Below, piece by piece: positions 49,501 through 62,400 of a stretch of DNA of 64,000 bases. A program made the translations under genes and the position numbers. This DNA is from Membranipora membranacea (taxonomy: Eukaryota > Bryozoa > Gymnolaemata > Cheilostomatida > Membraniporidae): contig OU612068.1 of NCBI GenBank assembly GCA_914767715.1, positions 25,234,001 through 25,298,000 of the forward strand, written 5' to 3'. How positions within the stretch are numbered: the stretch's first letter is position 1; each line of letters begins with the position of its first letter. Below the pieces are notes generated by a model, which did not search any database, was not told the origin of the DNA, and saw only the letters and a list, made by a program, of their open reading frames with translations.

Positions 49501-52500
49501 AATAATAATATTTGTAGTATTTAGCATTACAGGGAAACATAGTTGTGTTGAATCACATCAAGTTAACGGGATGGAAGGTCATGACGAAAATAAGTCATCG
49601 CCAACATCTCGCTATCTCATATCTCAACAAATTAAATTTGAGAAAATTGATAAATTGCTGTTCACAATAGCAACAATGTTTATATTGGCAGACTTTCAAT
49701 TTTCACCAAGTTACGTAATAAACGCAATAGAATTATATCATAACTGGCAGAATTAGATAAATCAAGGCTACTGAACCTGCACCATGTGAATTATCTCCAT
49801 ACGTGTTCTCAACATTGTTGTTATTTATTACGAGTTATAGGACAGGATAAAAAAAAGTAGAGTAAACTCAATCCAAGCAGACGCTGCTGTTTAATAGGTG
49901 CAGTTATCGAAACGAAATACTAAGTCAAGTTGATTTAGTAGGTGTACATTAAGATCGGAGGCGGTTGAAATTTACATTCAAAGAGGTTCATCTGTCAGCA
50001 AACGGTCATCATGTTACAGTAAACACTAAGCGGAATAGCTTAGCAGCTTCAATTCAATAATTGTAGATAATTTTCACTGTTCTTCCATATATTATGATAA
50101 TTAATTAATCTGCAGTTACACATGTGCTGTTGAATGATGCAACCGCATCTGAAATATAGACTTAATCAAATTACTGCTCATGTATATTGAGGATACCGAT
50201 TGGCCTCATTATTGCAATGGCCTGTATATTAGTCAGCCCTGCTGCTGTCCAATGCCACAATGTCCTCACATGAGGATATTAAACCACATAAGAGACAACA
50301 TAATGTCATAAGCTGATGATGCAAATCATGAAGTTTTGTTCCAAAGGACAGATGGCATCATTTCTGCCCTCTATTGTTGTAAGCTAAGTTTTTGCCCATT
50401 TCCTAGGTTGTTCGGTGCATTTCACATGGAAGTACGAGTAACCGAGGTTTAGAACTGGTGTATATCTTGATGTTTTTTTTAGTTTCTGACCCAAGGCAGT
50501 ATTTGGTATGACGCACTGGTACCGCCATGTGTATGGGTTTGTTGTCAAAGTATCTCTGCCCCTGGAGACATTGTGTGTGAGGTTGAGCGCGGACAAAACA
50601 GCATTTCTTTATCCAATACTGGAGGTCATAAGAAGTCGTCGACGTGCCTTGAAAAACATTCCTGATATTTATGCTAAAGACATACTGATTAAACATAATT
50701 GTCTACACCTGTAGTCAGTGCAGTTATAAGGGCACACACCACTGAGCTATCCAGCCAACATATACATCGCCGCTAAGAACTGATAATATTATCTAAATAC
50801 GCTCAGAATTATACTTTTTCATAGCTGTATGCTTTTAAAATTAAATTAATATGCAGAGTGCATAGATTGCAACATATTTTCATGTTTTGAAATGAAATCA
50901 CTTATTGCTGCAGTAGCTAGCGAGGTCATATAGCCGTAGGGGAAATATTTACTGGTTGAGTAGTTGAGCTGCAGGGTATTTCACACACTGCTCATGATAC
51001 AGTTTAATCTGATTACCTCTATCAGCGTAAAATTGTGTCTCCACTATAATACACACTGACCAAAAAACCACATTAGGGGAAAATTGAATTTGATAGTCAA
51101 AACAATGCACCCTGGGTGTCCATAATTCCGTCGAGTTTGATCTGGAGTCAAATGTCACTTGGATAGAGAGAGTGAATGTAAGTGTAGAGTTATTCGGTTA
51201 CAGCGCTCCGCTCACTCGCTCACTCAGCTCTCAAGCTCTCCAGTTTTAGATGTTAGTACATTAACCGATCCTATGATAGGAATGCAACAGTGACCACTTT
51301 TTATCCAGCGTCAAACATTTGTTACGTTTGATGTGGGATGCATCGACAACCTGTTTACATCATAGCAGTAATTGCCTTTGCCATATTGATGACTTTCGGT
51401 ATAAGATAAGAGCATACCAAAAATGGTTCCATCCCTATCTGAGATGCTCAAAGCACCCGGTACACTTTCCTTCAGCGAGATTCACATAAAAATATCGCCA
51501 CCTGACGTCGGTGAGTTTTTTTGGGTAAAATATGAGTCTTAAGAGGCCAGTGCAAAATTAGCGTGGGAACTTGAATTTTGTTTTGTTGGGGGGGGGGGGG
51601 GGCAATGTTACTATATATATGACATGTGACCTGATTGTATAACATGTTGTATCCTCAGGGTGACTGATGGGACAGGATCTGCTTCTGAGTGACCCACAGT
51701 TTAATCCTGATTTTCTTTAAATGGAAGGTTAAACAATAATTTACAATTTAATTTCTTTTGACAATGACTTGCATGGTCTGCAATTTTTTCTTGGAAAGTG
51801 TTTCAACCTCCCAGTGGATTTGTATTTGAGCTATCCTTACATTATAATTTCAAAGCTCGGCTCATTTGACCACCACGGGCAACTCAGCTTTATTTCCCAG
51901 ATTTTAATATTTCATGTCAACCTCTCACAAAATGTGGTCAATTTTTTTCTCTCCATCTCCGAAATTCCGTCACATGCATTGGTACAAATTGGATACGAAT
52001 TAGGAAATCTTAGTTGATATTACACCATATAACTTCCTGATATTATCTGTTGACCAAGCGGGACATAGAGGACGAGAGCGTAGGCCTTTATAGTGCAAAT
52101 ATCAGTCAGGGGGATGGAAATACATTTTTTTGTGGAAATTTGTCACGTAGTTTGATGTCATAAAATATGCTGAAAAACCGTATTGACGACTTGCAAAAGA
52201 AAGTTTTGATGTAGAACACTGTGATCAGCCAAAATTGACAGAATGGCATGTGCCACCAAGCCCTCCTCATACATGAGAAGTAATATATATGAGACAAATA
52301 TTTTATCAATTGTGACACGCATACACATCTGGCAAGGCAATTAAGAAATATCGCTACATATTACCTCATCGCTCATAAGATCTATGTAAGATTTGGGAGA
52401 GTACAGATCCACCCACAGCCTGGAGTTCTGAACCTGGGGTACCACCTGATCCTCTTTTCCATGTGATCCGCCATGTGATCCACCATCATCCATGTCATCA

Positions 52501-55500
52501 CTACAAATATGAGTCAAAGTGGTAGGAAGGAAAGAAATTTCAGCATATTTGGTCCGACATGAATGTGGATATCCACTCATGAAATAGTAAACAGTGGGTC
52601 ACAAGCAACATCATTATCTGTTGCATAAAATAAAATTGAAATTGTTTCACCAGTTTGAATGTCACGATTTTTGATGACATTATGAGTACACAAGATTACT
52701 ACAATCTGTAAGTCAAGGGGCCAGCAATGTATCACCTCAGGCGTCATGTGTAAATAAAGCAACAGGAAAAAACACTGTGAATCAAACTCTAAACGAAAAG
52801 TATCTGCCACCGATAAATCAATAATATTTGGCAATAAAATTTGCTATTTGAGTCTTTTACTTAATCAAAAGCACATTTCTGATGATTGGGGGAAGACAGT
52901 TTTAAGACCTGCACACAGTGATGTCACTAATGTTACAGGTTGAATGGCCGGCAGCTCCAGGTTAGGTCGGAACCGATTCACTGCTGCTTACTTTGTTTAG
53001 ATTTGCATAGTCAGCGATGACACATTTACACTTCTGGAAAAATCAGGTTAGGTTTTGTTGTGAAATTTTATGATCCCACTATGGACTATGATCGCTAATA
53101 AGGACATTACCACCAAACCTTGGCTCGGATAGAGTAACAAAACTGTCACAAGTCATTTAAAAAGTTGCGTAACGACTTTGATACCTCTCTAGTTTATCGC
53201 CAAGCTCTTTCAAACGTTCGAGAGCATCTAGGGTCTCCCTGGATCTCTAAAAAAAACAACAGTAAACAAGTAAAAAAAACTCCCACCAATTTAACTCAAA
53301 GTCATAAACAAGCGAGGGTCAGTTAAATCATAACAGTTGGACACTTCTGACAAGAGTTTACAAGTTAGAATTTGACCTTGTCTTGTATAGGGTCAGGCTG
53401 TGAAAGCTAGGGAGCACTTTGTGACAGCTATGGGTCAGCCTGTAACAGTATGTTGTGGCTGCAGAGGTTATTTTGATGCCACTGGTTAACATTATCCTCT
53501 CAAGTCAGGTTTACAGTTTTTCTCCAGGAATAGCGAGTGAACCCTGACGTCCTATTCCAGCATGGTCCATTGGAGAGAGGGATGCTCGGTACTTCCTGTG
53601 AAGGCCGTAAACAAAACGTTGAGAAACACCTCCCATATTAAACATTGGGTGTGGTACTAGAAATCATAAAACCAACCCACCATTATTCTCTCAGTGGGCA
53701 ACCTAAGTTTATGACTTGAATCAGACAATAGTTTGCGCAGGTGGGGAGGGGGATTGCAAAAAGGTATAAAACCATTCACTTAATTTCTATCCAGAGTGTG
53801 TGTCTGGTAGGTCTTACCCTGGTTGCTACTTGCTGTTTAAGAGTCTGGAAATCAACACCAAGTAGGTCCCTGGATGCCGCTTTCTGAGAATCGCTGCTAT
53901 GCTCTGCCTACAAACACAGAATTTACACCAGGCATGAAAACTTTCATGTAATTCAGTAGTATTTTTGTAATGGTGATGTTTATTAAAATCTAAACAATAA
54001 TGTTGTCAAGCCTATATGAGAAGGCAGCATCGGTTGCGTCACAAATTGGATTAGAGGCTGATCATATTTCCAGAGTGCGATGTACATACACCGAAAAGAG
54101 CGAATTGAATTAGAGCATCCGTCTATCAATACAAAGTTATAGGATTAATACGTTAAAATAAGGTGGAGTCGAGATGATAGGTCCGCCTGAGACTAGACAG
54201 TGACAATTGGCCAATTTCAATCTGTCTACATACTGGGCGTTAGCGCACAGGTTGGGCTTGCGTGTGGTTGAAGAAACATTGTTTCATCATATGATGTGAG
54301 AATTTGTAAGTCGACACCTGAGCGAGTGATGACTGTCAGCGATATTTGGGTGTACCCTCTCAAGGCCACGAGAGACAATGGGAAACAATCCATCCTAAAT
54401 TAACACTAGTACAAACAAAACAACACATTAACACTAATGATTATGAGGAAGAAATATGCCATCATGCACTGGGGGACCGGGCCATGAGAAGTGTACTTTT
54501 GATTTAAATCTGTTTTTGCAAACTTTTATTGAGTTTGATTTATTGGTGGTGTCCTTGTCTTATGGGCTGCTGAGTACTTTTCCAGGAACATTATTAACAT
54601 AACAATAAATTTCTCTTTTACAACGAAGATTAAATGAGATCTTGCTTATCTGTAGAAATTTATAATCACATTGGTAATTGCTGAGAAATTGGTTATATAT
54701 GCCTGATATAAAGCAGTATGACTTTTGATTTCATTCAACTTTAAAGTTTTATATTCGTCTAGCTAGTCAGTTTTCCCAGGCCAGCCAGGTTACAGCTCTG
54801 ATACTTATCAATGAGAGACCACATTCAGTGTTTGCTGAGTATCGCTGTGGCCTGCCGAGTGCATAAAGCACTTGAAAACAACCAAAAACAAGGTTTATAG
54901 AAGTATGCATCCAGCAGCCTTGTTTCTCAGTTGAGAAAAAACTTATTGTGGTGAGAAGTTGACCGAGGGCAACCGCAGAGAGGCTTCACGCTGAAATGAC
55001 ACATGGCCAATCAAGACCACCGTGTCTGATCTAACCTAGCGCTGGTGAAAATGTCTGAGCCTCTGCAAAACAATATGAGCCAGCAAAAGGGTTTGGCTAG
55101 CTTTACTTATTGCGGCTTAGCCCCTATTAAGCTGCTTTTGCCTTATAAGAAAAGAGAATAAAACATATTCCCTTATTATTGGTAAGCATTTCTGCAAGTC
55201 TAGAGAATTTATAACACAGATATTCACAGCAGATTTAGGAGCAGGTGGAGGTCTTACAATTTTTATGATTTTAAAATAATAAACCACCATGTGAATAGCC
55301 TTGTCCTGCGGCTAATTTTTTTTTTAACCACAAAATAAACCATGGCTACCATGTGACCATTATCTAAAAGCAGTTCCTTTGGACACATTTTTTGTTTCCG
55401 TTGGCCCTTGAAGCTTTGTTAAATTAATGTGTAACTAATTCTCTGGCCACAATGCAGCAAGGACAGATTTTCAGGACGAGTTTGGACATGACTTTTAAAT

Positions 55501-58500
55501 TGAATAAGTGATGGGCATTAGAGTCAAGAGGTTTTGTCTCAAATACTCCTAATCAAAGTTCCATTAATCAAATCTACTTTTTATGAATGAATGAAATAAA
55601 GACGCATACCAGAAATAATATTAGCCTCAATCATCTACTTTGTCAACATGATGAATAATTATTTCCATGAGGTCATTTTATTTTTATCGTAAGAATCATC
55701 AGCATACCCTGCAAGTTGCTCAACATATGTCCAAAGACACATATATTATGTGATGTACGAAGTATGACAGTATGACAGTCATGGCAAACTCCCAAAACAC
55801 CGAATAAAAAGATATTAAGTCTTCAAAACAGCCTGGTCACTTTGTAGGGGTATAAAGATTGCCATTAAAATTTAATGTAACCATAAAAAGAAGATTTAAG
55901 AGTACATGTTGGGATCACACAGAGTTTTTTTTATAATGCAGGACAGGTGGTTTAGATTGAATTGACTTGATAACAGTAATAATTTCTTCAAAAAGCAACG
56001 CTGCTTAAATCACAAGGCTTGTCAATCATGACAATCTATAAGCCAGTGACATGTGACTTTTCAACTGACTATTTTATTGAAAATTTTTCATTGAACAATA
56101 AGGGCTACACCCAAAGACAAAGCATGAAAATTTAACATTAGGGCTAGCCTACTATGTGAGATAGACGTGGAAGACAGTGACACTTTCACATGGCAATAGG
56201 CCAACTATCCCTCTATCATTTTTCGTGTGCGAAGCAGGATGTTTAGTCTTAGTAAGTCTGAAAATACGACTAGTCTAGTGTACTTAGCTTGAAATATTTG
56301 GGTATTTCTTGATCACTATAGAAATACTACATGATTATTTTTAAGGATGTAGAACAAATGATTGATGTCCACCTATTTAGACAGTTGCTTCTTCATTATA
56401 TTCACATCATCACTGACCTCAAATAAAACATACTTTCCCTGCCCAGATAATTATTTGTATCTATTTCTGTATTCACTAACCAAGTAAACTTTAACTTTTT
56501 CGCAAAATACTAACACCCTACTGTGTATGGTTGTCTTACTCGAAATTTTAATTACAATTACAATCTGGGGTGTATATGTATATATCTGTATCACGCTAAT
56601 CAAAGAAACTTCATTATTTCTTCCTGGGATAAATCCTCTGCAAAAACTTACACCAGCTGTGTATGGTTGTCTTACTTGGAAATTACAATCTGTGGTGTAT
56701 CTCTTGGCCCGCCCAATCAATGAAAACTAACTGAGCCAAGCAGGGGTAAAAGGTGCAATGTGAGTTCAACACCAAAGTATTTGACAACACTTACTGAGGG
56801 ATCTTTATCCTCCTTGCTCTCACATACAGACATATAACCCGACCTGACACCGTCGGTGCTTGTTACAGGTAGATAGTCACCTGTCTTAGGTATACGTCTC
56901 AGTACACGCTTACGTCTAGTCTCTGTGTGAATACAAAATAGAGAAACATGCCTCATGATGACTGTGGAAGCTTGTGGGTTTGGAAAAAGATGAAAATTCA
57001 AAGGGTCTATTTCAAAAAGGATGAATTATGTGCTCTAAATCGCTGTGCATACTAGACTGCAGAAAAGTCATCATAAGGTCCAAATACAGATTTGCAATCA
57101 GAAATGAGGCTTTATTGGGGTATCAGAATCAGTGTTTGCATTGATACTCCAACTGGTCCACTTTGACAAAGGCGAAACATACTCTCACAGAGTACGGACA
57201 TCTTCACTCTGTAATGGTTTTCCCTATACATCACATGTACGGTCACAAACCTGGTACTCTGGGTTTGACCCACACAGAGGAGCCCTGTGTGTCACCGTTC
57301 TCCTCCTTTTTCTTCTTATTAGAGAAGGTGAGAGGTTTAAGTTTAGCTGGAGGGGATGTGAGAGGTGCCAGATCATCAAAATCAAAGTCATCGAGCTCAA
57401 AACCCGCTCCATTACCACCGCTGGGTGCTGCTGGTAACGCAACTTTCCTTCTCTTTGAAGCAGCTGTCAAATAAGATTAGGAAATGGGAAATAATAAGAG
57501 ATAGGAAATATTAATAATACCCACAACTACATTTGTATCTCACTTTAGCTCATCAATCGGTAGTTAAATCGAAATTAGTAGAACAATTGCTTTTCTAGGA
57601 AAAGAAAGTCGCCATATGATTTGAGTATTTTATGTTATGGATTTCTGCAGAGCATAAAACTAAATAGGACAATGAGCATTTTTAGGGTTTTGGGGTTGAT
57701 GAGCTAGACTTTGCTATTAAAACAAGCCCACAGCAATAGTAACCCAAGCAGGGCTGGGGTAACCGCTAATTATTGAGAGAGCATAAGTTTGGTGGATTAA
57801 GGCCGTAATTAGTTGTATTTCTAGCGAACCCTGATACCCTCTGTACCGCATTTACTTAAAATTCTGAGATCGTTTACAAACGCTGGCATTCTTTGTTGGA
57901 GAGTTTTCTACCACAACTCTAGATATTTTCAGACTGCTACTTAAAGATTTTACAACTCACTGAATTAACCGATGGATCAAAAGACAAGGGGTCAGTAATG
58001 AGCGATAATTAACATCTAGCCACTTAACTAACATCTCAAGGACATTCACACCAAACATGTTTTGTGGTGTTATAATTTGTTTGCTGCTGTTGCTTAAGGT
58101 CTGCAGCATCTATTTTTAGAACATTATTCATAAGATCAAAGCATACCGTTGTTCTATTTTTGTCTCAAGGTACTTGACATGCAACCAGAAGGGCTGATTT
58201 ATTCAATCTTAGCAGATATGACCAATAGTTCTTTTTGTGTCTGCAGTGGAGTGTTTGTGGTTGGTGAAAATTGGTTAAAATCCCCAGGTCAGCTGTTCGT
58301 TAAATACATAAAATCACCAGACAACAGTCTGTTTCTTTGTCCCAATGCTTTGGAGAGAGAAATACTTTTGGATTCTTAATTTATTCACCACATTTCTTGG
58401 GTTTGGCCCTTGTAGGGTGTGAAAAGTGCCGGGATTTCAGGATGTGGCACAGTTTGGGCTGAAGTTACATGATTAACATCTTCCTGTGAGCTCTCTCATA

Positions 58501-59418
58501 TTAAGAGAAATGCAGGGTGGGTTGATATGTCACAAGCGTAGGGAGATAAATTGACTGAATAAAAATAACATTGTCTCTCCAATAAGCTTGATTTCAAAAT
58601 CTTAGGTGTTCTGTTTTGAGTGCCCAACAGATGCATGCCAGGAAATTATGTTGATACAGTTCCCAATTGTAACCTGTCTACATGTCAGTCAATCCTTGTC
58701 TATAAGCTGATCAAAATTTGTTATCTTTTTATAATAACTCCGTCGACTGTGGGTGCTGACGCTACAGAGACTTTTCAGTGAGACTTTTGCCATCCGTTGC
58801 ATTTTAGTCAGTATTACTAATATGGAATTCTCCTGCTATAAAAGTCCTGCAATAAGCTTACCAATGAGGAGAGGACTGTTTGGTACGGCAAGATCAGGGG
58901 AAGAACCGTCATCATGTTTTCTCTTTTCTTGATTTGAGTCATTTAGGCGATCCGGTGTCTGATCAAGAGCAGTGGGAAACGAATCATCTAACTTAGCAAC
59001 CCTCTTAGGAGTAGATTTGACAAATAGCGTCCTCTTTGTGGCAGATGGTGAGAGATTTTCTGCAGAATAGACAGACAGTAAGCAAACACAGGCTCCTGGA
59101 TCCCACAGTAAAGACTTTTTTACCTACCACCTTAAAATACTGGTTATTTTTCCTATCATACAGCAATCTTATTTTAATTTATTCTGTTGCTAAGTTTAAG
59201 GATGAAGTGTTCGGATGTTATCCAACATTAAACTTGGCTCTTGATGTCTCGCTAAATATAAATGTATTGACAGTTAAACTATTAACATGCTTCAAGAGTG
59301 TGATTGATAAAAAATAAACAAACTATAGGAATAGAGAAGTTCACATACCTTCCATCTCCATGTCTCTAAGAGCATCAAGCTCATCCTCAAACTCATGTTC
59401 AAAATACTCCTCATCCAT
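28521..59418 (-). CDS. CHTF18: CTF18 (CHTF18), large subunit of the CTF18-RFC clamp loader, 21 coding exons
   Basis: Exons 5' to 3' on the minus strand: 59349-59418, 58862-59059, 57251-57463, 56795-56922, 53818-53907, 53185-53246, 52365-52500, 46862-47068, 45843-46067, 45215-45339, 44196-44289, 43289-43387, 39889-40016, 37461-37538, 36855-36966, 36197-36367, 35430-35582, 30655-30785, 30257-30385, 29727-29934, 28521-28694. All have GT/AG borders and matching phase, totalling 2931 nt, 976 residues, close to vertebrate CHTF18. It has an acidic N-terminus, basic nuclear-signal-like KRRKV, and the CTF18 signature RLWVDLYSPKSYIDLMSDE. Next come Walker A GKPGLGKT (about 374-381), Walker B CLVIDEID (about 432-439) and sensor ICICND. 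The C-terminus WYKFKEGYSNAVRKKVVIHDLL is the conserved end that binds DCC1-CTF8 and polymerase epsilon. The family loads PCNA at forks for cohesion and checkpoint signalling. Introns total about 28 kb. Oddity: exon 17 has seeded a 39-copy array. Confidence 0.95.
31188..31227. repeat. Perfect 17-bp hairpin beside the exon array
   Basis: AGCTGAGATCCAACACT (31188-31204), a six-base TTTATT loop, then the exact reverse complement at 31211-31227. It lies in CTF18 intron 17, about 125 bases beyond the last array copy. A stem this perfect with a short loop can extrude or stall replication forks, and may relate to array expansion, but that link is inference. Confidence 0.8.
31352..35529. repeat. 39-copy tandem array of the 3' part of CTF18 exon 17 plus GTAAGT
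   Basis: The period is 107 bp, with six units of 108 bp (an extra base giving CAGAATATAC on the plus strand near 31435, 31652, 32720, 32829, 34010 and 34226). The donor complement ACTTAC occurs first at 31352 and last at 35424: 4072 bases = 38 periods, so 39 copies. On the CTF18 sense strand each unit is the final 101 bases of exon 17 (LLVDIIIQPNMRP or NMRL) followed by GTAAGT, then directly the next copy starting CTATATACCC. The first sense copy continues upstream into unique exon sequence and its acceptor. The last copy continues into non-repeated intron (GTAAGTACAGC). Copies differ at a few positions only (CCG/CTG before the donor, TACTGCG/TATTGCG/TACTGTG, TAGTGG/TAGCGG), and some variant combinations recur, suggesting multi-unit duplications. 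Confidence 0.95.
35430..35582 (-). CDS. CHTF18: CTF18 coding exon 17, the parent of the array
   Basis: Acceptor CTCTACAG is at 35583-35590, then 51 codons (residues about 713-763) beginning VTQKKQHSTSLMTMLCQ and ending IIIQPNMRP, and donor GTAAGT at 35424-35429. It joins exon 16 (ending KVQYE) and exon 18 (starting VNIQLYSANEK) in phase 0. As I recall human CHTF18, the equivalent junction reads LRPV followed by STQLYS, and the spacing between the conserved blocks agrees, so this exon is needed for a normal protein. Its last 101 bases are the founder of the array. Confidence 0.93.
36990..37135. repeat. Degenerate AGT/AAT trinucleotide repeat in a CTF18 intron
   Basis: Imperfect GTAATAGTA-type repeats between exons 15 and 14 (for example AACAGTAATAGT and ATAGTGATAGTAGTAATAG). 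Simple sequence with no coding meaning. Confidence 0.5.
38811..39075. repeat. Two diverged tandem copies, period 135 bp, in a CTF18 intron
   Basis: The segment starting ATTATGCTGATAAAA at 38811 recurs at 38946. Both continue through AGTGTCCC, AACAGAT, GAATTGAACTCAGTAAATTTGG and GGTTTGATATT. They have diverged noticeably, so this is an old duplication in the intron between exons 14 and 13. Confidence 0.75.
39731..39758. repeat. TTTA microsatellite
   Basis: A run of about five TTTA units in the intron just 3' of CTF18 exon 13. Confidence 0.7.
41265..41450. repeat. Two diverged tandem copies, period about 95 bp
   Basis: A unit containing TGAACTC, CTTCT, TTATA, GGG(C/T)TGGC, the ACCCC run, TGGTC, ACCATAGCA and TTGGTTCAA occurs twice head to tail (about 41269 and 41363), inside the intron between CTF18 exons 13 and 12. 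Divergence is about 20-25 percent by eye. Confidence 0.65.
44101..44152 (+). other. G-quadruplex-forming motif in a CTF18 intron
   Basis: The plus strand reads GGGTAGGGAAGGGG, then AATATA, then GGGTTGGGTTGGTGGGG, followed by more GGG runs. There are more than four runs of at least three G with loops of one to seven bases. It lies 44-95 bases beyond the donor of exon 11, on the template strand for CTF18 transcription. Structure formation is predicted, not shown. Confidence 0.7.
49466..49756 (+). other. Antisense frame with two hydrophobic segments in CTF18 intron 7
   Basis: A frame of about 97 codons opposite to CTF18, with two membrane-like stretches (LLAAIIIFVVFSI and LLFTIATMFILADFQF) separated by a charged loop. 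The pattern weakly recalls TM5, loop 3 and TM6 of a rhodopsin-like receptor (FEKIDKLLFTIATMFIL), but the usual Trp-x-Pro is missing and there is no ATG before codon 37 or so. It could be a decayed receptor fragment or chance. Confidence 0.2.
51588..51602 (+). repeat. Homopolymer of 15 G
   Basis: An uninterrupted G run in CTF18 intron 7. Such runs are prone to sequencing and replication slippage, so the length is uncertain. Confidence 0.8.
56515..56705. repeat. Short direct repeat in CTF18 intron 4
   Basis: TGTGTATGGTTGTCTTACT occurs at 56522 and again near 56659, each followed by GAAATT, ACAATCTG and GGTGTAT. The two copies are about 137 bases apart, a partial duplication beside exon 4 with no coding content. 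Confidence 0.6.
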
Positions 59419-62400
59419 ACTGACCAATTACTTCACTCTAAAATCTTAAATAAAGTGTTCTTGTCAATATTACTATACACATATGCACTCCATAATAAGA
59501 GATTGCCAGCATCACCATCTTTTCTGTGATCCCATAACTGAAAACATGCCAAACTATATCTGATCAACAGGGTTCTTGTATTGATTATTATAATTATTCA
59601 TATTTTGTACTATCTCTTCTGTTTCTAGTGTCATGGTTCTACCTTCCATAGGTCACATCAACTGATAGAAAGGATATGATATTAAATGGGTAGTTCACAA
59701 TAATAGTATGAGATGGTTGATGTATTAGGTACATCGGCATGATGTAAGCATCAATTGAGTGTTGTGTATTCGTCCACCATATAATGCATCATAAATCTTA
59801 TTCTTGAGTTTTTTTTTAGAGAAAGCCACGTATTTGAGGTCAGTTAAGGCTTGCTATGAAAATCGACCCTTAGGCATCGCTTAGCATAACTTGATTACCA
59901 ATAATTGCTTTCCAACCACATAAGCATGGATTATCAGGAGACTCAGTTGGTTGGTCTTTCAGCTATCCTGGGATTTAGACGAATCGTTGGGAGCCTTGCC
60001 TGAAACTCTGCTAGCGTGTATTACATTATTTCACAGAAACCAAACCACCAGCGAATGTCATTTAGCTACAGTAATCAGCTGGTGTACCGAGCTATTAACA
60101 AAGAGGAAGACAACGGTAAAACATTCGGTAATCAAAGTATACAGAGAAGGCTCCCTGCGTTGGGTCAGAATCCCAGGATAAATTTCAGCACAATATAAAA
60201 ACTGAGGGGCATCGGTTGGAATCCTCTGCAGCCCAATGACAGTATGATCTATACGGTAATTGCCCCACAGGTGGGCTCTGATGTGCCTGCAAACTGGGAG
60301 ACACCGTGAGCAGATATTGCAGCTAAATCACAGGCCTTCTGTAGTTTGTGCAAGTCCAGTAGTCGAGGCCTTGACCACTGCGTAATGCGACTACTGGACT
60401 TGCACGGACTACAGAGGGCCTGTGATGAACATTGCATCTAGTTGTTTTATCAACAATGCCAATCCTTTACATAGGCTTTTCTTTTGTGGGGTCTCAAGAA
60501 ACACAGGCGTTGTAAGGCCAAGCTAGTGCGCATAACTTTCTAGTAGTAACAAATAGATTCAGTTGCAGGCAGTAGTATACAGTATTTGGACTCAATAAAG
60601 CAACCATCTTGCCACTGGCGCTAGGCCATCGATAAGATTGTTTGGGTTGCTCCACAGACTACTAAAGAGTGGCTATCCAATGCATTGGCTGTGATAGGTT
60701 GGGTTGGGACCTGACTGAAGCTCAACTTTGGAAGTGTGATAGGAAAAGCCTAGAGGCTAGTCTATTCATTGTTGGACTCTGGAGCTGCCAACACCATATA
60801 ATATATATAATAAAACTTATGTTGCTTAAAATATCTATACAAAATATCTATATGACACAGATATATCTATCTTGTCATCAGTCAAACAGCAAGGAGGTCC
60901 CCATAACTCCTTGCAGCTAGGCAGCACTCACACTCCAGTCGACTCAATTGGCCCCTGCCCTGGGCTTGCTTGCTAGACTGACTTTCCACTATCTATAAAT
61001 TAGTTGAATGCTATTTGTGTCTTGTGTTTATAAGGCAGCAGTATGTGTGGACCAGGCACTAGCTGGTAGTTCTTCACACTGTCATACATACAATATTTTG
61101 TAGATTGTGATAAAGAAGATGTAAGGGAGAGTTATTTTGAGGAGAAAATTGTTTCTCTTCAGTCCTTGTTCACAGGTTCCCGCCATAGATGTCAAGGTTA
61201 TGTTATGGCTCAGATTTATATACAATTATGCAAAGTTTTCAGACTATCTAAGTTTTCTAACTAGATTACGCGGCTAAACAAAGGGATTCATTCAGGTTTA
61301 GTGGTTTTCCCAGCCAGTGTTTGGAATGCTGAGTAGATTCTACATGTAGCCAGCCGTGACAAGTTAAGCAGACTCAAGAAAGATAGGGAAATCAACTGAG
61401 GTTTGGGCAAGTTGGATGATCTATGAAAGCAATGCAGAATACATACAAAGTTATTAGTTTTGTTGAATTTTAATGTTTTATCGCAATGATGATGTCTTGT
61501 CTTTACCAACATTAGTATCATAACGTGAAATAGTATTATCGATGCGGAGGTACACAGAGCCAGATGAAACAATAATAATCCCTACACGCCAAGACAAGAC
61601 AAGGAGAGTCAAGACAGACCCTATTGCTCACAATTCACAGTGGTTAAACTCAAGATTTTTATTTAGTTGATTCCAGCTTATTCCTGCCTGAATTGACTGG
61701 TTGACCTGTCCGAGATATCAGCTATCAAAACAAGTTATATTCCCATGTTGCTAAAGAAAAACGAAAATAATAATTCAAAAATAAGTGGACATGAATATCG
61801 GCACTGTGAAACGCAGTTAAGACCAGTTGGTGCTGCTTCTGTCCACTCAACAAGCCAAATCCGATTTTTTACGCTGTCTTCTATGACTTCACAAAAGGGT
61901 TAAACTAGTGCATTAGGCGATTTTTCCCAAATGTGTTTTCTTTCAGTAAGTTTTAGGAGAGGTAATTGCAAGAAGTAAAAGACTCCTTGGGTAATGCTAT
62001 ATAATTATTGACATAAGCGTTAAAATTGATCATTTTATTATCGTACTATAAAAAGTTCACTCAAAAAAATAAAATCAAGAATCATTGTCAAATTAATAAT
62101 ATAATACAACGAAACAGAATATTGACGATCGCTCGTCACAAGTCCCAGTAAGAGGTTGTGCTCACATAAGCCTCATTATCAGCATGCAATAGAGGTGCCA
62201 ACCACTACGAACAGTTGGCGACAAAATGCACTGAATGAAGGCTGAAATTTACTCTTCTCATAACTTGACTGGCCGTAATTTCCATGAGTAAGACCAGCAA
62301 CACAGGGTAAAAAATTATCTTATGTACAGAGGCAGAGGAAGCATAAATAAATACTGTGAAATCTGTACAGGTTTAAGAGAGAGATTGCTATCAATGAAAT

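Noticed and set aside
59951-60181. Plus-strand 76-codon gene upstream of CTF18
   Set aside because: No motif, splice signals or repeat of the frame; two overlapping frames there are equally open by chance.
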